DNA from: Botrytis cinerea B05.10
Taxonomy: Eukaryota; Ascomycota; Leotiomycetes; Helotiales; Sclerotiniaceae
Direction of reading: 5' to 3'
Assembly (NCBI RefSeq): GCF_000143535.2
Contig: NC_037323.1
Location: forward strand, 620,001-684,000
Length of the DNA stretch: 64,000 nt
This document shows, in pieces, positions 11,309-23,494 of the stretch (positions are counted from its first letter, which is position 1; each line of letters begins with the position of its first letter). The notes below the pieces were generated by a model, which saw only the letters and a program-made list of their open reading frames with translations, did not search any database and had not been told where the DNA came from. The position numbers and the translations under genes are program-made.

Positions 11309-14300
11309 TGTTGTGGTTGAAAAAATGGATCGATGTCGACTGGGAGGGGATAGGGAAGAAAAGAGGAAATTGACAGAAGAGGGAGCTCGAGCGACTTTAT
11401 ACAAGCACGACGATTGAAGGTGAACGATACCCAAGAGACGCGACCAGTGAATTAATGTTTGGGCGGTTCAACCCTGATGTACGAAAACGCCATTACAAGC
11501 CATCTGCAGCTGCAAGTTGTTTCAATTTCCAGCTCCTCGGCCCATCAGATGTGATGGGAACCCCAAAACTAGATAACCAAACATGCAGATTGGTCCGGGC
11601 CAAAATCGATTACCAGGGTTAGGAAACGGGGGCGCCGTGTACCTTTGTTCACTCTTCGAACCGAATATGAATTAGTCGTTATTTACATTTGAAAGTTTCT
11701 GGATGGAAAGCTTCCTTCGTTATCAGAAAGCATGGGTTCGAGGACTCTTGCAGGAAGCCGCTAAGATCAATGCGATTTACTCAAGCAGGATTGGATTCGT
11801 GTTAAACGACAAGGATTGTTTGAATACACCATTCAACAAAGTACCAATTAGCTTGGTAGGGCAGGTCGTACAGGCTGTATAGGTTGCAGAGCATATGCTG
11901 ATGCCTTGAATGCCACCTGCAACATTCGACTTAGCATACCGCTGCATACGGGTTAAATAGGCATCCGTTAAGCCCAAGTTTTACGAACAAGGCTTTTTAT
12001 ATATACGTGAGAGCGCCCAGGAACAACAAGACTGTAACAACAGCTAACTTGGCTTACAGTGCGAAGGAAGGACTTGATAACCCTCGCTTTCTACAAAGAT
12101 AAACTTCGTCTAGGTCGAGCTATTATTTTCGGAGAGGCCGCCGATTGACCTGCCACTTTAGAGAGGCAGCCGAGATAGTGCTTCTCATGTTCGACATATT
12201 TTGGGACGAAAGACGCAAATGAGATTCAATATTCCCATTCATTAACCTTTTTGGTTTTTGAGATACGGGATTATATTTGACCAATTATACAATTCATACA
12301 CAAATGAAATTGTTAGGGATAGTTCATAAGCTGACTAGGGAAGAATTTAACAGCAACCAATAACCGAGGCCTGCAGGAGACTATTAAGCTTAGTGTACTT
12401 TTGTTAGCTCAAGGGTCTGATTTTTAGGTGGGGAATCTCGAGAAAGTCTAATGAGACGGGAGCTTGCAGGCTTACTTATGGTATGCTGACAACTAATCAA
12501 GCTTCAGCAAAGGTCTAGCTCTCGAAAAGTCGAAGTATACAGATCCTCTAGATCAATGATTGATCACGTCAAAAATTAGCGGTTAGCGACACAAGACTTC
12601 TTATCGCAGAAACAACCCGATCAAATAAGAAGTCTAAGAACACAAAATCTCCGTGTGACCACAAGGGACTCAAACTGTATGAGGAATTATTTCTAAATCG
12701 AGAAAGCCACAGCCTAGGATTGAACGCAAGCCCGAGGCGATGCTGGTTTCACTACAGTGAGCAGACAGAGAAAACACGAGAGCTCTCTTTTTAAGGACGT
12801 AGAAGGGCCGTACCAAGAGTCATTGCTAAACGTAACTTCAAAAAAGGTGGTAATCATTCTTGCCATTGCAGATGTTCCGCTGTTGTCTTTGTCGAATGAA
12901 GTAAGCTTCTGGAATTATGCATCGAAGGTACAATTTCCGTGGCGACATGTTCGAGCCTTGTCCATTCCGTGTGGATGCAGACAGGCTTACAGGGGATCCA
13001 TGTCTTCCTCTCCGCATACCCCAACCTTGCCAAGATACGAATGATAAGGACCAGACGAATGGCAAGATCACCTCACCCTCCATCTCAACATGATTCTACA
13101 ACTTTGTTGCATAAGAGTTTCTATCAACAAGCATTTTGCCACGATACTCCATCAGAACTAATGTGCTTCCACGGGAGAAGCACTAGAACTTCTAGAAAAT
13201 GTCTCGAAACGGATCTTATCGTAAATCAATACTATAAGTTGATTTTAGTATTTAGCATACACACACACACGCGCGTGCGAGATAGACCCATAGAGTAATC
13301 GCGAGATTAGGTCTAGACTAATCAACCGTTAGATTCTCGGATTCACTGACCGATCGGACAATTTCCTTATCTTCGAACACCTGGTCAAATTGAAGCTCAC
13401 GTTGAAGAGTGGACAGACATCGACAAGTCTTGCCGGGACATAATCTTACAATATCTCATGGGTTCACTCTCAAGGTGTGGCCGGATAAGGAAGGTCGAAA
13501 TAATTGTGCTAACTGTGTATGGATCTGATACCATTCAGCCATCCCCTTCTTTCGATATCCTCATATTAGGTACATATGTTACGATTAATGGTGACAGAGT
13601 TACTGTTGTACGGAAGGTTCTTTGCTATTGCTTAAAGCTTGAGGTATTTATGTACGTACGCTTCTTTCTCATCTCGCACCACAAATCATCATCTTCCACA
13701 AGTACATACTTTCTGCGCATTCTAATTAAGTGCATTCGATGCAATGTTGTCAACTAGTAAAGTATGCAGGGAGAATCTAGATCATGTGAGGCGGGGAAGT
13801 CAAGCTGATAACAGGCTATACTCTTCATCTCGAACGAGGGTCTTGGCCGAAGTAGAAACAAGCTTGCGCCGAGTGTATCCGCTTTTTTCCTCGGTTGACA
13901 TCCCGTATTCTACAAACTAGTCCTTTCATGTGGTCTAATCCAAGAATTTATTATTGTATATCATTCTTGGAAGGCCAAGCGTACATTGAACAGCTTCATT
14001 TTTGGCGAGTCGAATGCTTTTTAGATGGGAACATTTCGGTAATACTCATGAGCATAAGCCACTATCGGGCGCTGGACGTGTCTCAGATTCAGGCGTGAGA
14101 AGTACCAAGTGGGGGTGTTCATTGCTGTAACGTGTTTTCGCCGCACGTACGCAAGCCTTACGAGGGATAAGATAAGGGACGAACTTGATGATCGGTGACG
14201 AATTCTATTCTCATTTTGATTTAAGTGTTGAAGTTTAAAGAATTGCCTTGAATGAGACGATATGTGAGGTGATGAAGTGAATCATCATCGGTAACCCAGC

Positions 14301-17300
14301 GTGTTTTTTTTTTTTGTTTTTTATTCAGCCAATCTTGGCTCGTCCCTTTCTGTTGGTACGGCCTTCCTCATCTGATTTGGGATAGCTTTCAGGCTATGCG
14401 AGTAACAGTACATATAAAATGATTCTGCCTTGGCAAAATCTGCCATGAAGTTCTGCGCAGTCTTGGGGTTTTACCGGGAAATTGATGGACAAGGTGCTGA
14501 TCTTTGAGTGTTATTGATGTCTTGTCTCCAGAGTCTCTAGTCAGGAGCTGGGTCAAAATGGCAAGGTTAGACATTGACTGTGTATTCGAATCACACTTAC
14601 AAGATACTATGAGACAGGCGGGCAGATGGGTAGGCGATCCGCGGGGTTGAATCCTTTCGTTCACGATATTGTAAGAATGAGGTGAGCAGCGAAGGGCGAT
14701 AATCTATCAGCTCTGATGTTTATCCGTCTCTGTGTCGGGGCGAATCGCTTGTTGTTTGATAGCCGTAGAGTCATGGCGGTACGATATTTCCCGTTATTAT
14801 CCCTCTCCTATTTCTCTCTTTTGCTACGAAACTTTCGTTTCTGTTGTGGCAAATTTGGATCTCAGTCTTGGTTGGGATCTTATCGGATTGCCCTGAAGTT
14901 CAACTTCGAGGTTTTCAGAATCAATGAATCCGTTGGCGACAAGTATTCTGTCACGGTAAGCAAGAATATACTAGCATGTGGCAACTTTTCTTTTTACCTT
15001 CGACATTCTGAGACCTTCATAGGTTTGCTTTGTGTGCCCGGCCGGATTCCAGCGTACCTGCGTGCATAACACCAACTTCCATTTCATCACCCATCATGAT
15101 TTACTAGATAGCTCACTGAGAAGTATGATATTCTACTGGATCAAATTCTCGTCGAGGCCGTTTGTGTTCTCAGGTATTCGTGGATTCTTGATAGCTAAGT
15201 AAAAACCCAGGAATCAATCTAAATTATACTAATTAAATAAAATAAGCTATTTGGAATTCAATTCTCAGAATACTCAATTATTAAGTTCTGACTTGGTACT
15301 ATAATAATCCCAGAGTCCCGACGTTATAAATCAGGCCACGTTGTGCAATTTGTCAAAGATCTTCGTGACGCTGGTGGGTATATCTAATTGTCTGGTAAAA
15401 CTATAATCATAGCTAATCAAAGTATTGAAGCCATTCATCTGATTGTCCCAAAGTCAAATTGACGATGTCCTTGAAACTTGCGATATCATTGTTTGGATTC
15501 CAGCAAGTTTCTAGATTGACATGATTCAAATTACAACACGAGTTAGAGGGCCCGACCCCCAAAGTAGCATATTGAGAATGTCAAGAGTAAAAAAATGCAT
15601 CTTGAAACAATACTATACATTTCTGGGAATCATACTTGTTTCTCGAAGATCGCAATATACCGCCCAACTAACACCATAAGGACCCTAGCAACTTCGGCCA
15701 CCGAGGGATGAAGTTGACCTGCTTTCAAAATGAGTTATGGATGTTAGATAATTTCATTCTCTCATCTATGAAAAATTCATTGATGTTTGAAATGGGTATT
15801 ATCTTGGTCGATGCTCAACTATATTTGAAGAACGTCGACACATAATATATGATCATATAAAACTTGAGAAGTGGACAGATGTGCACTGTGAAGACTTCCA
15901 ATGTCCCATCGTTACAAAAATTGAGAATTCAATGTTCGACGCCATTCTTGAAAAACTTGAGAAATTTTGATTTCCTGAACCCTCGAGCGGATCTCCTCGA
16001 TGACGATGGCTAGTCAATGTAAAGCAGATGCTTCATCCTGGGCTGCTCGTGCTGCTATGTATCACCTCTGAAGCGCCTGGGGGAATTTAACGGAATACAT
16101 GATATTCCCGAATTCCACCCTGCTAGGTTCGATAAATAGAATCTGTGCTGCAGAATGGGAATCTATGGCATTTGGAGATGTTAGGATCGGTGGAAAGGGG
16201 GCGGAAAAGATCTTCTGCTGTGTTTGGGAGAGATTGTTTATGTTTTGGAGATGATGATGTGGGAAGCGCGCGATGAGAGGCTGGCGCTGTAGGATGATGT
16301 GGGATATTGGGTATGGCGAGGATGAAGTGGAGTGTGGTGAAAGAGAGAAGAGGAGAGTGATTATATGAGTCGGATAATGTAAAGAGCGAGTAGCTTCTGC
16401 AAATTCCAGAATGTTGATGTGATGGACTCTCGTCGCGAAGTACAGGGGGGTATTGTAATCGGGTTGAATAGTTGAGAGATAGCTAATGAGATAAGATAGT
16501 GTGAAATTCTCGATGAAGTGATTAATGATATAGAGTAACTGATTGTTGAAGAGGCCCTGCGAATTTGTGTATGAGTGGTGTAGCGACGGCCTTTTTCTCT
16601 GACGGCTCTTGTGCTGTAGTATTGTATGTGAAATAGATGGGGAAAATAATCTTACATCTTTGCAATGGAAGCTGATGGCCAATTGGAAAGCTTAGTGGAT
16701 GGATGTCTTGCTGCTAGAAATTCTACAGTATAGTAATGTTGCCGTTTATTCATTGATTATATGTACTATGCCGCTCACAATTTGTCGGATGTTTTGGTGA
16801 TTAGTTTGTGCCTGGTCATCATAGTACAATGTCTTCTCTTTGGGAAGGGACTCGGTACCAGAGATTTACAAACTTTTGGGTATTAGATAGACCTATATTT
16901 GACTAAAAAAGAGAGTCCCAACTTCAAACAGTGAGAAATGAAGCGGTTTTCCCAGCTGTATGTCTGGTGTGGATGAATATTTGGCAGAGAACTATACGGT
17001 TCTCGATTGAAAATGATGTTCAATGATACAGATATCGGAACTTCATTACGGCTTGAATCTTGAGTAGAGTAGCCTTATAAATCGAGAATTCCATAGCTGT
17101 GTCCGACCTCAAACAACCGAGCCTCAATCTTCCAACTAGTCTTGTGTGTTAAGCCTCATTGTTAGAATTGATCGAGACAACAGAGCCTCAGAATTTGAGC
17201 TAGTTGGAGCATACGATAGTATGAGTCTGATAAGTAGATATTCGACTCGTGCTCTACAAACAAGAGAGACGATTGACTGCTACAAATTCCTCAACATATC

Positions 17301-18289
17301 ATGACAATCTCTGCATCCAAATGATACACTCGAATCAGAAATTTTAAACAAGAAGATATCCACGTCTCAATCATCTAAAGATTCCTTCCATTTCTTTCCA
17401 AGAACAAGAACAAGAACAAGAACAAGAACAAGAACAAATACTCCAACACTCGATATCGCAATTCTTAACATTACAACGCCCAGAAACTGCCGTCATCGTC
17501 GTCGTCAAAAAAAACAAAAAAAACGAAGGGGTAAGCGCCAACGCCACGCACCAACAACCCGAAAAATTCGGAACCCACCGAAAGTTCCACTAAGCCACAT
17601 CTAGCCTAGCCTCTCCTAAAAATGACCTGATACCATTCCGTCGTCACACCACCATCGTGCTATTGTCCAACTTTTCCTGCTGTCTCTCTACCCAAGATTT
17701 TATTCCGATCTTTTCCTCTCCCATTTCTTCCCGGTTCTGCCATAATCATATAATGTAATCCAACATACTTTTGTAAAGCACGCACCCTCATTCGATAATA
17801 TTTTTTCGCTCCCGGTAAGGAAAGATGAAGGAAGCGATTCCAAGCGAAGAGATCAGGAGATTTTGTACCGATAGACTGTATCGATGGTAATTTTCGCATG
17901 ATGCTTCTGCTGGGTCGGATCATGATGGTTCGGTTTGGGATTCGGGATTGGGGTTCTGGAGGCTGTGGTGTTGGCTGGAGAGGTCTTTCGGAATGCATAG
18001 GATGGTGTAGGTTGATGATGTTATGTTATGTTATGTTGTTGTAAGATGAGATGAAGTATATCATGTTTGTATATATATGTATCCTCGCTGTCGTGTTACT
18101 CTTCTTGCATATCATATCATATCATACCATACAATACAATCAATCATATAGTGTATACAATATACCAATCACTTCACTCAATCATAACACACACATAAAC
18201 ATTACTCCCCTCGATCCAATCAAACACTCTCCTCACAACAATCGTCCAACCGATCAACCAATCAATAAAACCCACCCACAAAAGAAATC
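11309..18289. other. Long gene-poor region (~7 kb)
   Basis: I find no protein gene I can support here. Content: the permease promoter (11309 to ~11700); mixed sequence to ~14.3 kb with a CA/GCGC dinucleotide tract at 13258-13276 and a 10-nt T run near 14305; an AT-rich stretch at 15200-15960; a C-rich minus-strand segment around 16060-16680 that is open in several frames; and an (AAGAAC)n repeat at 17400-17437 followed by a pyrimidine-rich 5' flank of the gene at 18290. Open frames of 60-206 codons exist (for example 12939-13298, 14716-15069, 16062-16682, 17660-17998), but none has a motif or convincing exon structure. A long non-coding RNA, a degraded gene or transposon remnants are all possible. 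Confidence 0.5.
17400..17437. repeat. (AAGAAC)n microsatellite
   Basis: The hexamer AAGAAC is repeated about six times in near-perfect tandem. It lies roughly 850 bases upstream of the small gene at 18290 and is not within an open frame I would call. Confidence 0.95.
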
Positions 18290-18625
18290 ATGTCCCCAAT
18301 AATCCGACAAGTCGCCTCACGTCGCGCCTTTTCCATCCTTACACAAGCTCGCCAACTAGCACGTGGCTTCGAACCTCATCCATTCGAACGCTATCCCATT
18401 TCTCAACAAGCTGCTAAATCCGATTGGGCCAAACTAGTTAAGAGGACTGCTGGAAATGCTGTATTGTAAGTGTTTCACTTTTTCCTCTTGCGAGGTTTCC
18501 TTCAGAACTATTTCGTACAAGAGTGATGAGATAGAGACTAATATAATGTTTATAGATATTTCCCCGGTTTTGCACTTGTACTTGGATGGCCATTGATGGC
18601 CGAGAAGGCCCTGAGGAGAACTTGA
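18290..18625 (+). CDS. Small mitochondrial-type single-pass membrane protein (81 aa), function unassigned
   Basis: Exons are 18290-18465 and 18556-18625. The donor GTAAGT and acceptor TTATAG join GCT-GTA-TT to A-TAT-TTC, giving 81 residues. The N-terminus (MSPIIRQVASRRAF) has Arg and hydroxylated residues without acids, as in mitochondrial presequences. After a polar segment with FEPHPFERYP and DWAKLVKRTAGNAV comes one hydrophobic segment (YFPGFALVLGWPLMA) and a short basic end. Size and layout resemble small accessory subunits of respiratory-chain or ATP synthase complexes, but I cannot match it to a named subunit. It was found by reading the frames, as each exon is too short to stand out alone. 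The convergent NTH1 gene ends about 415 bases downstream on the other strand. Confidence 0.72.
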
Positions 18626-19039
18626 GTTTAATTCGGGGTGTGGAAAAAGATACAAGATGGGGAAAAAAAATATATGTGTGGGATGAATGGCGGGGTGGAT
18701 GAGCTGTTTCTTGTGCACAGGTAATGGAGTTTCTGGATAGGCATTTGGGTGGCAGTTTAAGGAATATGGTGATTAGGCAGTTTCTAGAAACATAGATGAA
18801 TAATACAAGATATAAAAATACACAACAGCACGATTCAATGGTTATGCCATGCTCTAGAATTGAATCTGAGAGTTGCACAACATATGAATTGAGGATTGAC
18901 CTCTTGTATATTGAATATAGCCACTCAGCCCCAGAAGTGCAAGCCTTTCTATTATGCGAAGACATATTACAAGATGTGCAGCTATGCACAAAACAAGACA
19001 CAAGCTGCAATAAAATAACAAAAAACTGTGGAAATAATC
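18626..19039. other. Short convergent intergenic region
   Basis: About 415 bases separate the stop codons of two convergent genes and should hold both 3' UTRs. Sequence is A/T-rich with an A-run near 18662. Nothing else is evident. Confidence 0.55.
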
Positions 19040-20353
19040 TCATCTCTTCCGTTTCGACGTCTTCTCTAATTCTCCAGGAGCATTCGCAATATCTGCTAAA
19101 ATGGCATCCTCTTCCTCCTGTTTGACAATACCAGCCTCAGACTTTAATTGAGCTTTCTCTTCAGGATTCAGCGGTATGTCCTTACTATCCTCCTCTGCCT
19201 TGATCGTTTCTATTCGCTCAGCCACATTACCCTCCTGATCTGTCTTGATCTTTTCCTCTTTGATCTTTCTTCCAATTGTAACTTTGCTTCTATCGGCTGC
19301 CTTACACAATCCATTCATTCCCAACTCACAGCTTCCACATTTCTTTCCAACCGGTAAACAGACAGTTTGTCCAAATCCAACTAGTAACCAATTGATCTCA
19401 TGCCATAGTTCTTTTGGCAACCAAGCTTGCAAAGCCAATCTTGTTTCCTCTGGTCCTTTAGTCGTGTGCCAACCCCACATGTTCGTAATGCGATGAACAT
19501 GTACATCGACACCAATACCCTCCGTTCTACCCCAAGCACTACTCATACACAAATATGCCATCTTTGGACCAACTCCAGGTAAAGACATTAAACCCTCAAT
19601 GGTATCCGGTATATCGCCATTCCACTGATCTCTAAGGATTTCCGCGGCAGCTTTGATATATTTCGTCTTATTGTTATGAAATCCCACCACCCAAATCAAC
19701 TCATTCAACAATTTCGGATCAACAGCCAATATATTATCCAACGTCAGCCCAATCGGCGCACCCTCCTTATGAGCAGGTAACTCCGTATAGAGACGATTCA
19801 TCGCAACCGCATTCGTAGTATCCTTAGTCTGCGAAGACAACATCAAAGCAGTCAAGGTATGATATCTCTTGGTTTTCGGATCCACAGTGTCTTGCCCTAA
19901 CTTATCACATCCCATTGTATCTACAGCTGCGTTTTGCGCGACACCCAGTTTCCGCATCTCCATTACTATATCGTAGACTTCGCGCCAATCATTGGGAGGC
20001 TGGACTTCTATCTCTCCGGTGTCTTCATTCTTGACTTTACGGGCGGGTTTGCGTACTCGACTTGTTTTTGACGGAGGCGAAAACGCGACAGTATTTTCGA
20101 TTTCAGTCTTGATTGTCGTTTCGCTGAGAGACTGTTTCTTTACAGAAGTCTTTGGGGCGAAATTCCTCTTTCTTTTAAGACTCGAAGTTGAAGGAATGAC
20201 ATCTTCAATATCTGGGGTTGGCGATTTATCTTCATCCTTGATCGAAGCATTCAAAGCAAAGCGAGATAGAGACCTTGTAGAACGTCTTGGTGGTGAGGTG
20301 GATGTTGCATTGATTATCTTCGCAGTATCTTTCGATATTCTCGAGGTTCGCAT
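19040..20353 (-). CDS. NTH1: Endonuclease III homolog (bifunctional DNA N-glycosylase/AP lyase)
   Basis: Intronless gene of 437 residues. Endonuclease III removes oxidised pyrimidines and nicks the abasic site in base excision repair, in nucleus and/or mitochondria. The helix-hairpin-helix GPD core spans about residues 125-330: SLPGVGPKMA holds the catalytic Lys264 and GVDVHVHRI the catalytic Asp283. Four cysteines, C332, C339, C342 and C350, form the [4Fe-4S] motif with spacing 6-2-7; bacterial and human enzymes have 6-2-5. The first ~115 residues are Ser/Thr/Lys-rich with basic clusters compatible with nuclear localisation. The C-terminal ~80 residues are an acidic/basic extension absent from E. 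coli Nth. The ATG at 20353 is used; the frame continues upstream only to a TTG. Confidence 0.95.
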   Translation of the reverse strand: MRTSRISKDTAKIINATSTSPPRRSTRSLSRFALNASIKDEDKSPTPDIEDVIPSTSSLKRKRNFAPKTSVKKQSLSETTIKTEIENTVAFSPPSKTSRVRKPARKVKNEDTGEIEVQPPNDWREVYDIVMEMRKLGVAQNAAVDTMGCDKLGQDTVDPKTKRYHTLTALMLSSQTKDTTNAVAMNRLYTELPAHKEGAPIGLTLDNILAVDPKLLNELIWVVGFHNNKTKYIKAAAEILRDQWNGDIPDTIEGLMSLPGVGPKMAYLCMSSAWGRTEGIGVDVHVHRITNMWGWHTTKGPEETRLALQAWLPKELWHEINWLLVGFGQTVCLPVGKKCGSCELGMNGLCKAADRSKVTIGRKIKEEKIKTDQEGNVAERIETIKAEEDSKDIPLNPEEKAQLKSEAGIVKQEEEDAILADIANAPGELEKTSKRKR

Positions 20354-21386
20354 GGTTGGAATATGAAAGATGAAGACCAAAATCTGGCTTCAATCTGGGG
20401 GCCGAATCTGGGTGGCCATTTTGTTATATCGTAGTCCTTGATCTCCGGCAAGCTAGCACGAGAATGATGCGTCGGCTCGTGCTCAGGCGCGTTAATTGAA
20501 AAAATGTGCTTATATAATCATCCAATTTTTTCCACCATCCCACCAATGAAATCTCTCTAGTTGGAAATGCAAAGTTGGAACCACAACACTGGTAGGAGAT
20601 ATAGATTTGAATATATCTAGATAAGAAGTTGGATATGAAATCTGAGAATATACCTACGACAGGTATGGTTACTTTTCATCTTCGTCATTTATGACACTTA
20701 TGGCTGTTACTCACCCAACCGCTGGCAATGATACACAAATCGGTTGTTATCTCGGAGAGGAATATCTTCCTACAAACCTTTTCTTGTCCTCACTTTTGTA
20801 TCTCTCGAGGGAGAACCTTGATATATATTCAGAGAAATGCGTTTCTTCCAATATCTTTTTCCCCGAGAGACACTCGCACTGTGAAGTTATTACCATTCAT
20901 CATTTATGAATAAGACGAGGCTCTTCAAGATTGGAGTAAGTGCTCATTATCTCCTTATCTTCATGGCTATAGATCTTAGAGATCCATGTCGAAAAAGTGT
21001 AAATCTCTGATTGCTAGGCATCGATTTCATTGATTGAGCCGTTTTCGTCCGGTCTATTGAACTGTGAATACTCAAGCGAGACCCCTAGTTGTCACTCTAT
21101 CTTGGCATTGCAGTTCTAGATTTATACGGAATTTGCACACTTGGGTTTACATTGCGATCACTCCTCCTCAATTTCCTTTAAACTTCATCCCATGTCACCT
21201 AAACTCCCAGATGCTTTTCAATAACTCACACGACTTTTTAGACAAGAGTACATCAAGGATCTATAGAGATTTATATTCTTGCCAGCCCAACACACGACAG
21301 TCCAATACCATGCAATCACCATCGAGTTCCTCATTTCAGGTTAGTTAAAAATTAAATAGCATTTTATTTGGGTGTAAATCATAAAT
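20354..21386. other. Divergent intergenic region (NTH1 / amine oxidase)
   Basis: About 1 kb carries the two divergent promoters. Near 21310 an ATG opens a short frame (MQSPSSSSFQ) that ends in CAG followed by GTTAGT, a plausible donor. I found no acceptor that joins it in frame to the oxidase, so it may be a 5' UTR exon or an upstream ORF. Confidence 0.5.
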
Positions 21387-23067
21387 ATGAGATGTCCAGA
21401 CACTGATTCCCATACTAATCCCTCTCCTATTAAGCTACGCGAGCAAAACCCCCCATCGCCACCAAAGGTCTGTATAGTCGGCGCTGGACTCTCCGGACTT
21501 CGATGCGCGGATATACTACTCCAACATGGTTTCGATGTTACCATTCTCGAAGGACGTGATCGAATTGGTGGCCGAGTTCATCAAGTAAGCTTACCATCCG
21601 GTCCCTTAGTCGATCTAGGAGCAAATTGGCTTCATGGCAGCGACGATCAACCATTATTGGATATTGCCAAAAGTACAAGTACGGAAATGCATACTTGGGC
21701 TGAAAAGGGAATATGGTTTGGAGAAGATGGGAAGCCTCTTGTTAATGGAGATACAATGATGAATGAAGTGTGGGAAATTATTCATGGGGCGTTTAAGTAT
21801 TCCGAAGAGAATTCGGATAGTATCGACCCTGATAAAAGTCTTTATGATTTTATTGAAGAAAAGCTTTTGGAAAGGTATCCTGATGATGCGGAGAAGAGAA
21901 GAATCTCGATTCAATTTGCTGATATCTGGGGGACTTTTGTTGGAAGTTCAGTGAAGAAGCAAAGTTTGAAATTCTTTTGGTTGGAAGAGTGTATTGATGG
22001 AGGTAAGTTAATCTTCATGATTCCAAGGTGACAAAGTTTCTATGTATGTTATACACGTAGTCAAGTATCGTGCCATTATTTGAAGGGCCGGAGAACATCT
22101 AAGTACAAGAGTGAACTAATCTGTGTACTAGCAAATATTTTTGTCGCTGGAACATACAAGAACATTCTCGCTCAGGTTGCTAAACCAGCTCTAGAAAATG
22201 CGAAAATCAGACACCTAACAAAAGCAATCCGAGTGGAAACAAACTCAAAAAATGTCACCGTATTCACAGATGATGGCAAAAGCCTAGAATTCGATGAAGT
22301 GGTGATGACCACACCACTCGGCTGGTTGAAGAAAAACAAACAAGCATTCCAACCTGCACTCCCCACGCGATTTCTCTCCGCCATTGACTCCCTAGGTTTC
22401 GGTTGTCTCGAGAAAGTTTGTACACTCCAATTCCCTTTTCACAAACTCCAGTCTGATAAATTCTTAGGTCTACATCACTTTCCCCCAGGCCTTCTGGACC
22501 GATCTCACCCTCTCTCCCTCTTCCCAAACCTTTGACGGTTTCACTCAATGGCTCGCTCCCAACTACACCCCCACCACCAATCCGCATAAATGGCATCAAG
22601 AAATCGTACCTCTCTCTTCATTCACATCGGAAAATGCACATCCCACCCTCCTCCTCTATATCTACGGCGAGCAATCCCAACTATTCGCGCAAACCCTCTC
22701 TGGACTCCGCACTCCCGCCGAAAAAGACGCATTCCTGATTCCCTTTTTCAAACCCTACTATTCCCTGCTCCCTAACTACCAAGAGGGCCATGCAGATTGT
22801 ACACCATTGTCCTGTGTGGGTACGACGTGGATCAACGATGATCTGGCGGGAAACGGCAGTTATACGAATTTTCAAGTGGGGCTGCGAGAGGGGGATGAGG
22901 ATGTGAAGGTTCTTCGAGAGGGTCTTCCGGAGAGGAGATTGTGGTTTGCGGGGGAGCATACAGCGCCTTTTATTGCGTTGGGCACGACGACGGGGGCTTA
23001 TTGGAGTGGAGAGGCGGTGGGGAGGAGAATGGTGGAGGCGTATGGGATGGGTGAGAAGGGAGTGTGA
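21387..23067 (+). CDS. FAD-dependent amine oxidase (polyamine oxidase type)
   Basis: Exons are 21387-22002, 22132-22415 and 22468-23067, giving 499 residues. Such enzymes oxidise spermine/spermidine or related secondary amines, releasing hydrogen peroxide. The N-terminal Rossmann motif VCIVGAGLSGLRCADIL (residues 28-44) is followed by ILEGRDRIGGRV and DLGANWLHG. The C-terminal FAD contact WFAGEHTAPFIALGTTTGAYWSGE is complete. The reading frame seems to shift near 22470, but a 52-nt intron (GTTTGT...CTTAG, 22416-22467) restores CLEK-VYITFPQAFW, the normal family sequence, so the gene is intact. No signal peptide is visible and the C-terminus (GEKGV) is not a standard peroxisomal PTS1. LSD1-type histone demethylases share the fold, but the SWIRM domain is absent. 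The only other polyamine gene in the window is the agmatinase. Confidence 0.9.
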
Positions 23068-23494
23068 GGGGTTTTTTTTGGATTATTGCACTTTGCAGAT
23101 AGATTTTGTGCTTGTGTGTAGATTTTGCATGGGGTATGCGACAAACGCTGTATAGAAATTAACCCCTTAGATAAATATACATCACACCTTCTTACCTTTT
23201 CACCTTCTTAAATTCTTACATTCTCCTCCAAATGAACAAACTAATAAACACCATCGATTCATTCATTCAACGCCCACTTTCCCTTCACTTCCATTCCCTC
23301 CTCTCCCCAACCCCGCAAATCAACCCATTCATTAATTACCAAACATTATCAAAATCGAAAAAAAAACACAAACCACATCCTTCTATTTATCTATTCATCC
23401 ATCTATCTATCTATCTATATTATTTATTTACATCATTCAAATCATTTATTATATTTTACAATTATGCTTTATAATAATACAAATGTTACAAGCT

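Noticed and set aside
14716..15069. 117-codon plus-strand frame starting at ATG
   Set aside because: Hydrophobic and Phe-rich translation without motif, no supporting splice or neighbour evidence; about the length expected by chance in this much sequence.
16062..16682. 206-codon minus-strand open frame
   Set aside because: It begins at TTG, the region is C-rich on that strand and open in several frames, and the translation shows no recognisable motif. A donor-like GTAAGA near its start leaves a weak chance of a spliced gene.
17660..17998. 112-codon minus-strand frame starting at ATG
   Set aside because: No motif or family resemblance, and it overlaps the probable upstream leader of the gene at 18290.
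22416..22806. Frameshift or pseudogene call for the amine oxidase
   Set aside because: A 52-nt intron restores the conserved sequence in frame, so no mutation needs to be assumed.
1883..23067. Agmatinase and amine oxidase as parts of a polyamine gene cluster
   Set aside because: They are about 18 kb apart with unrelated genes between them, so the link is metabolic at most.
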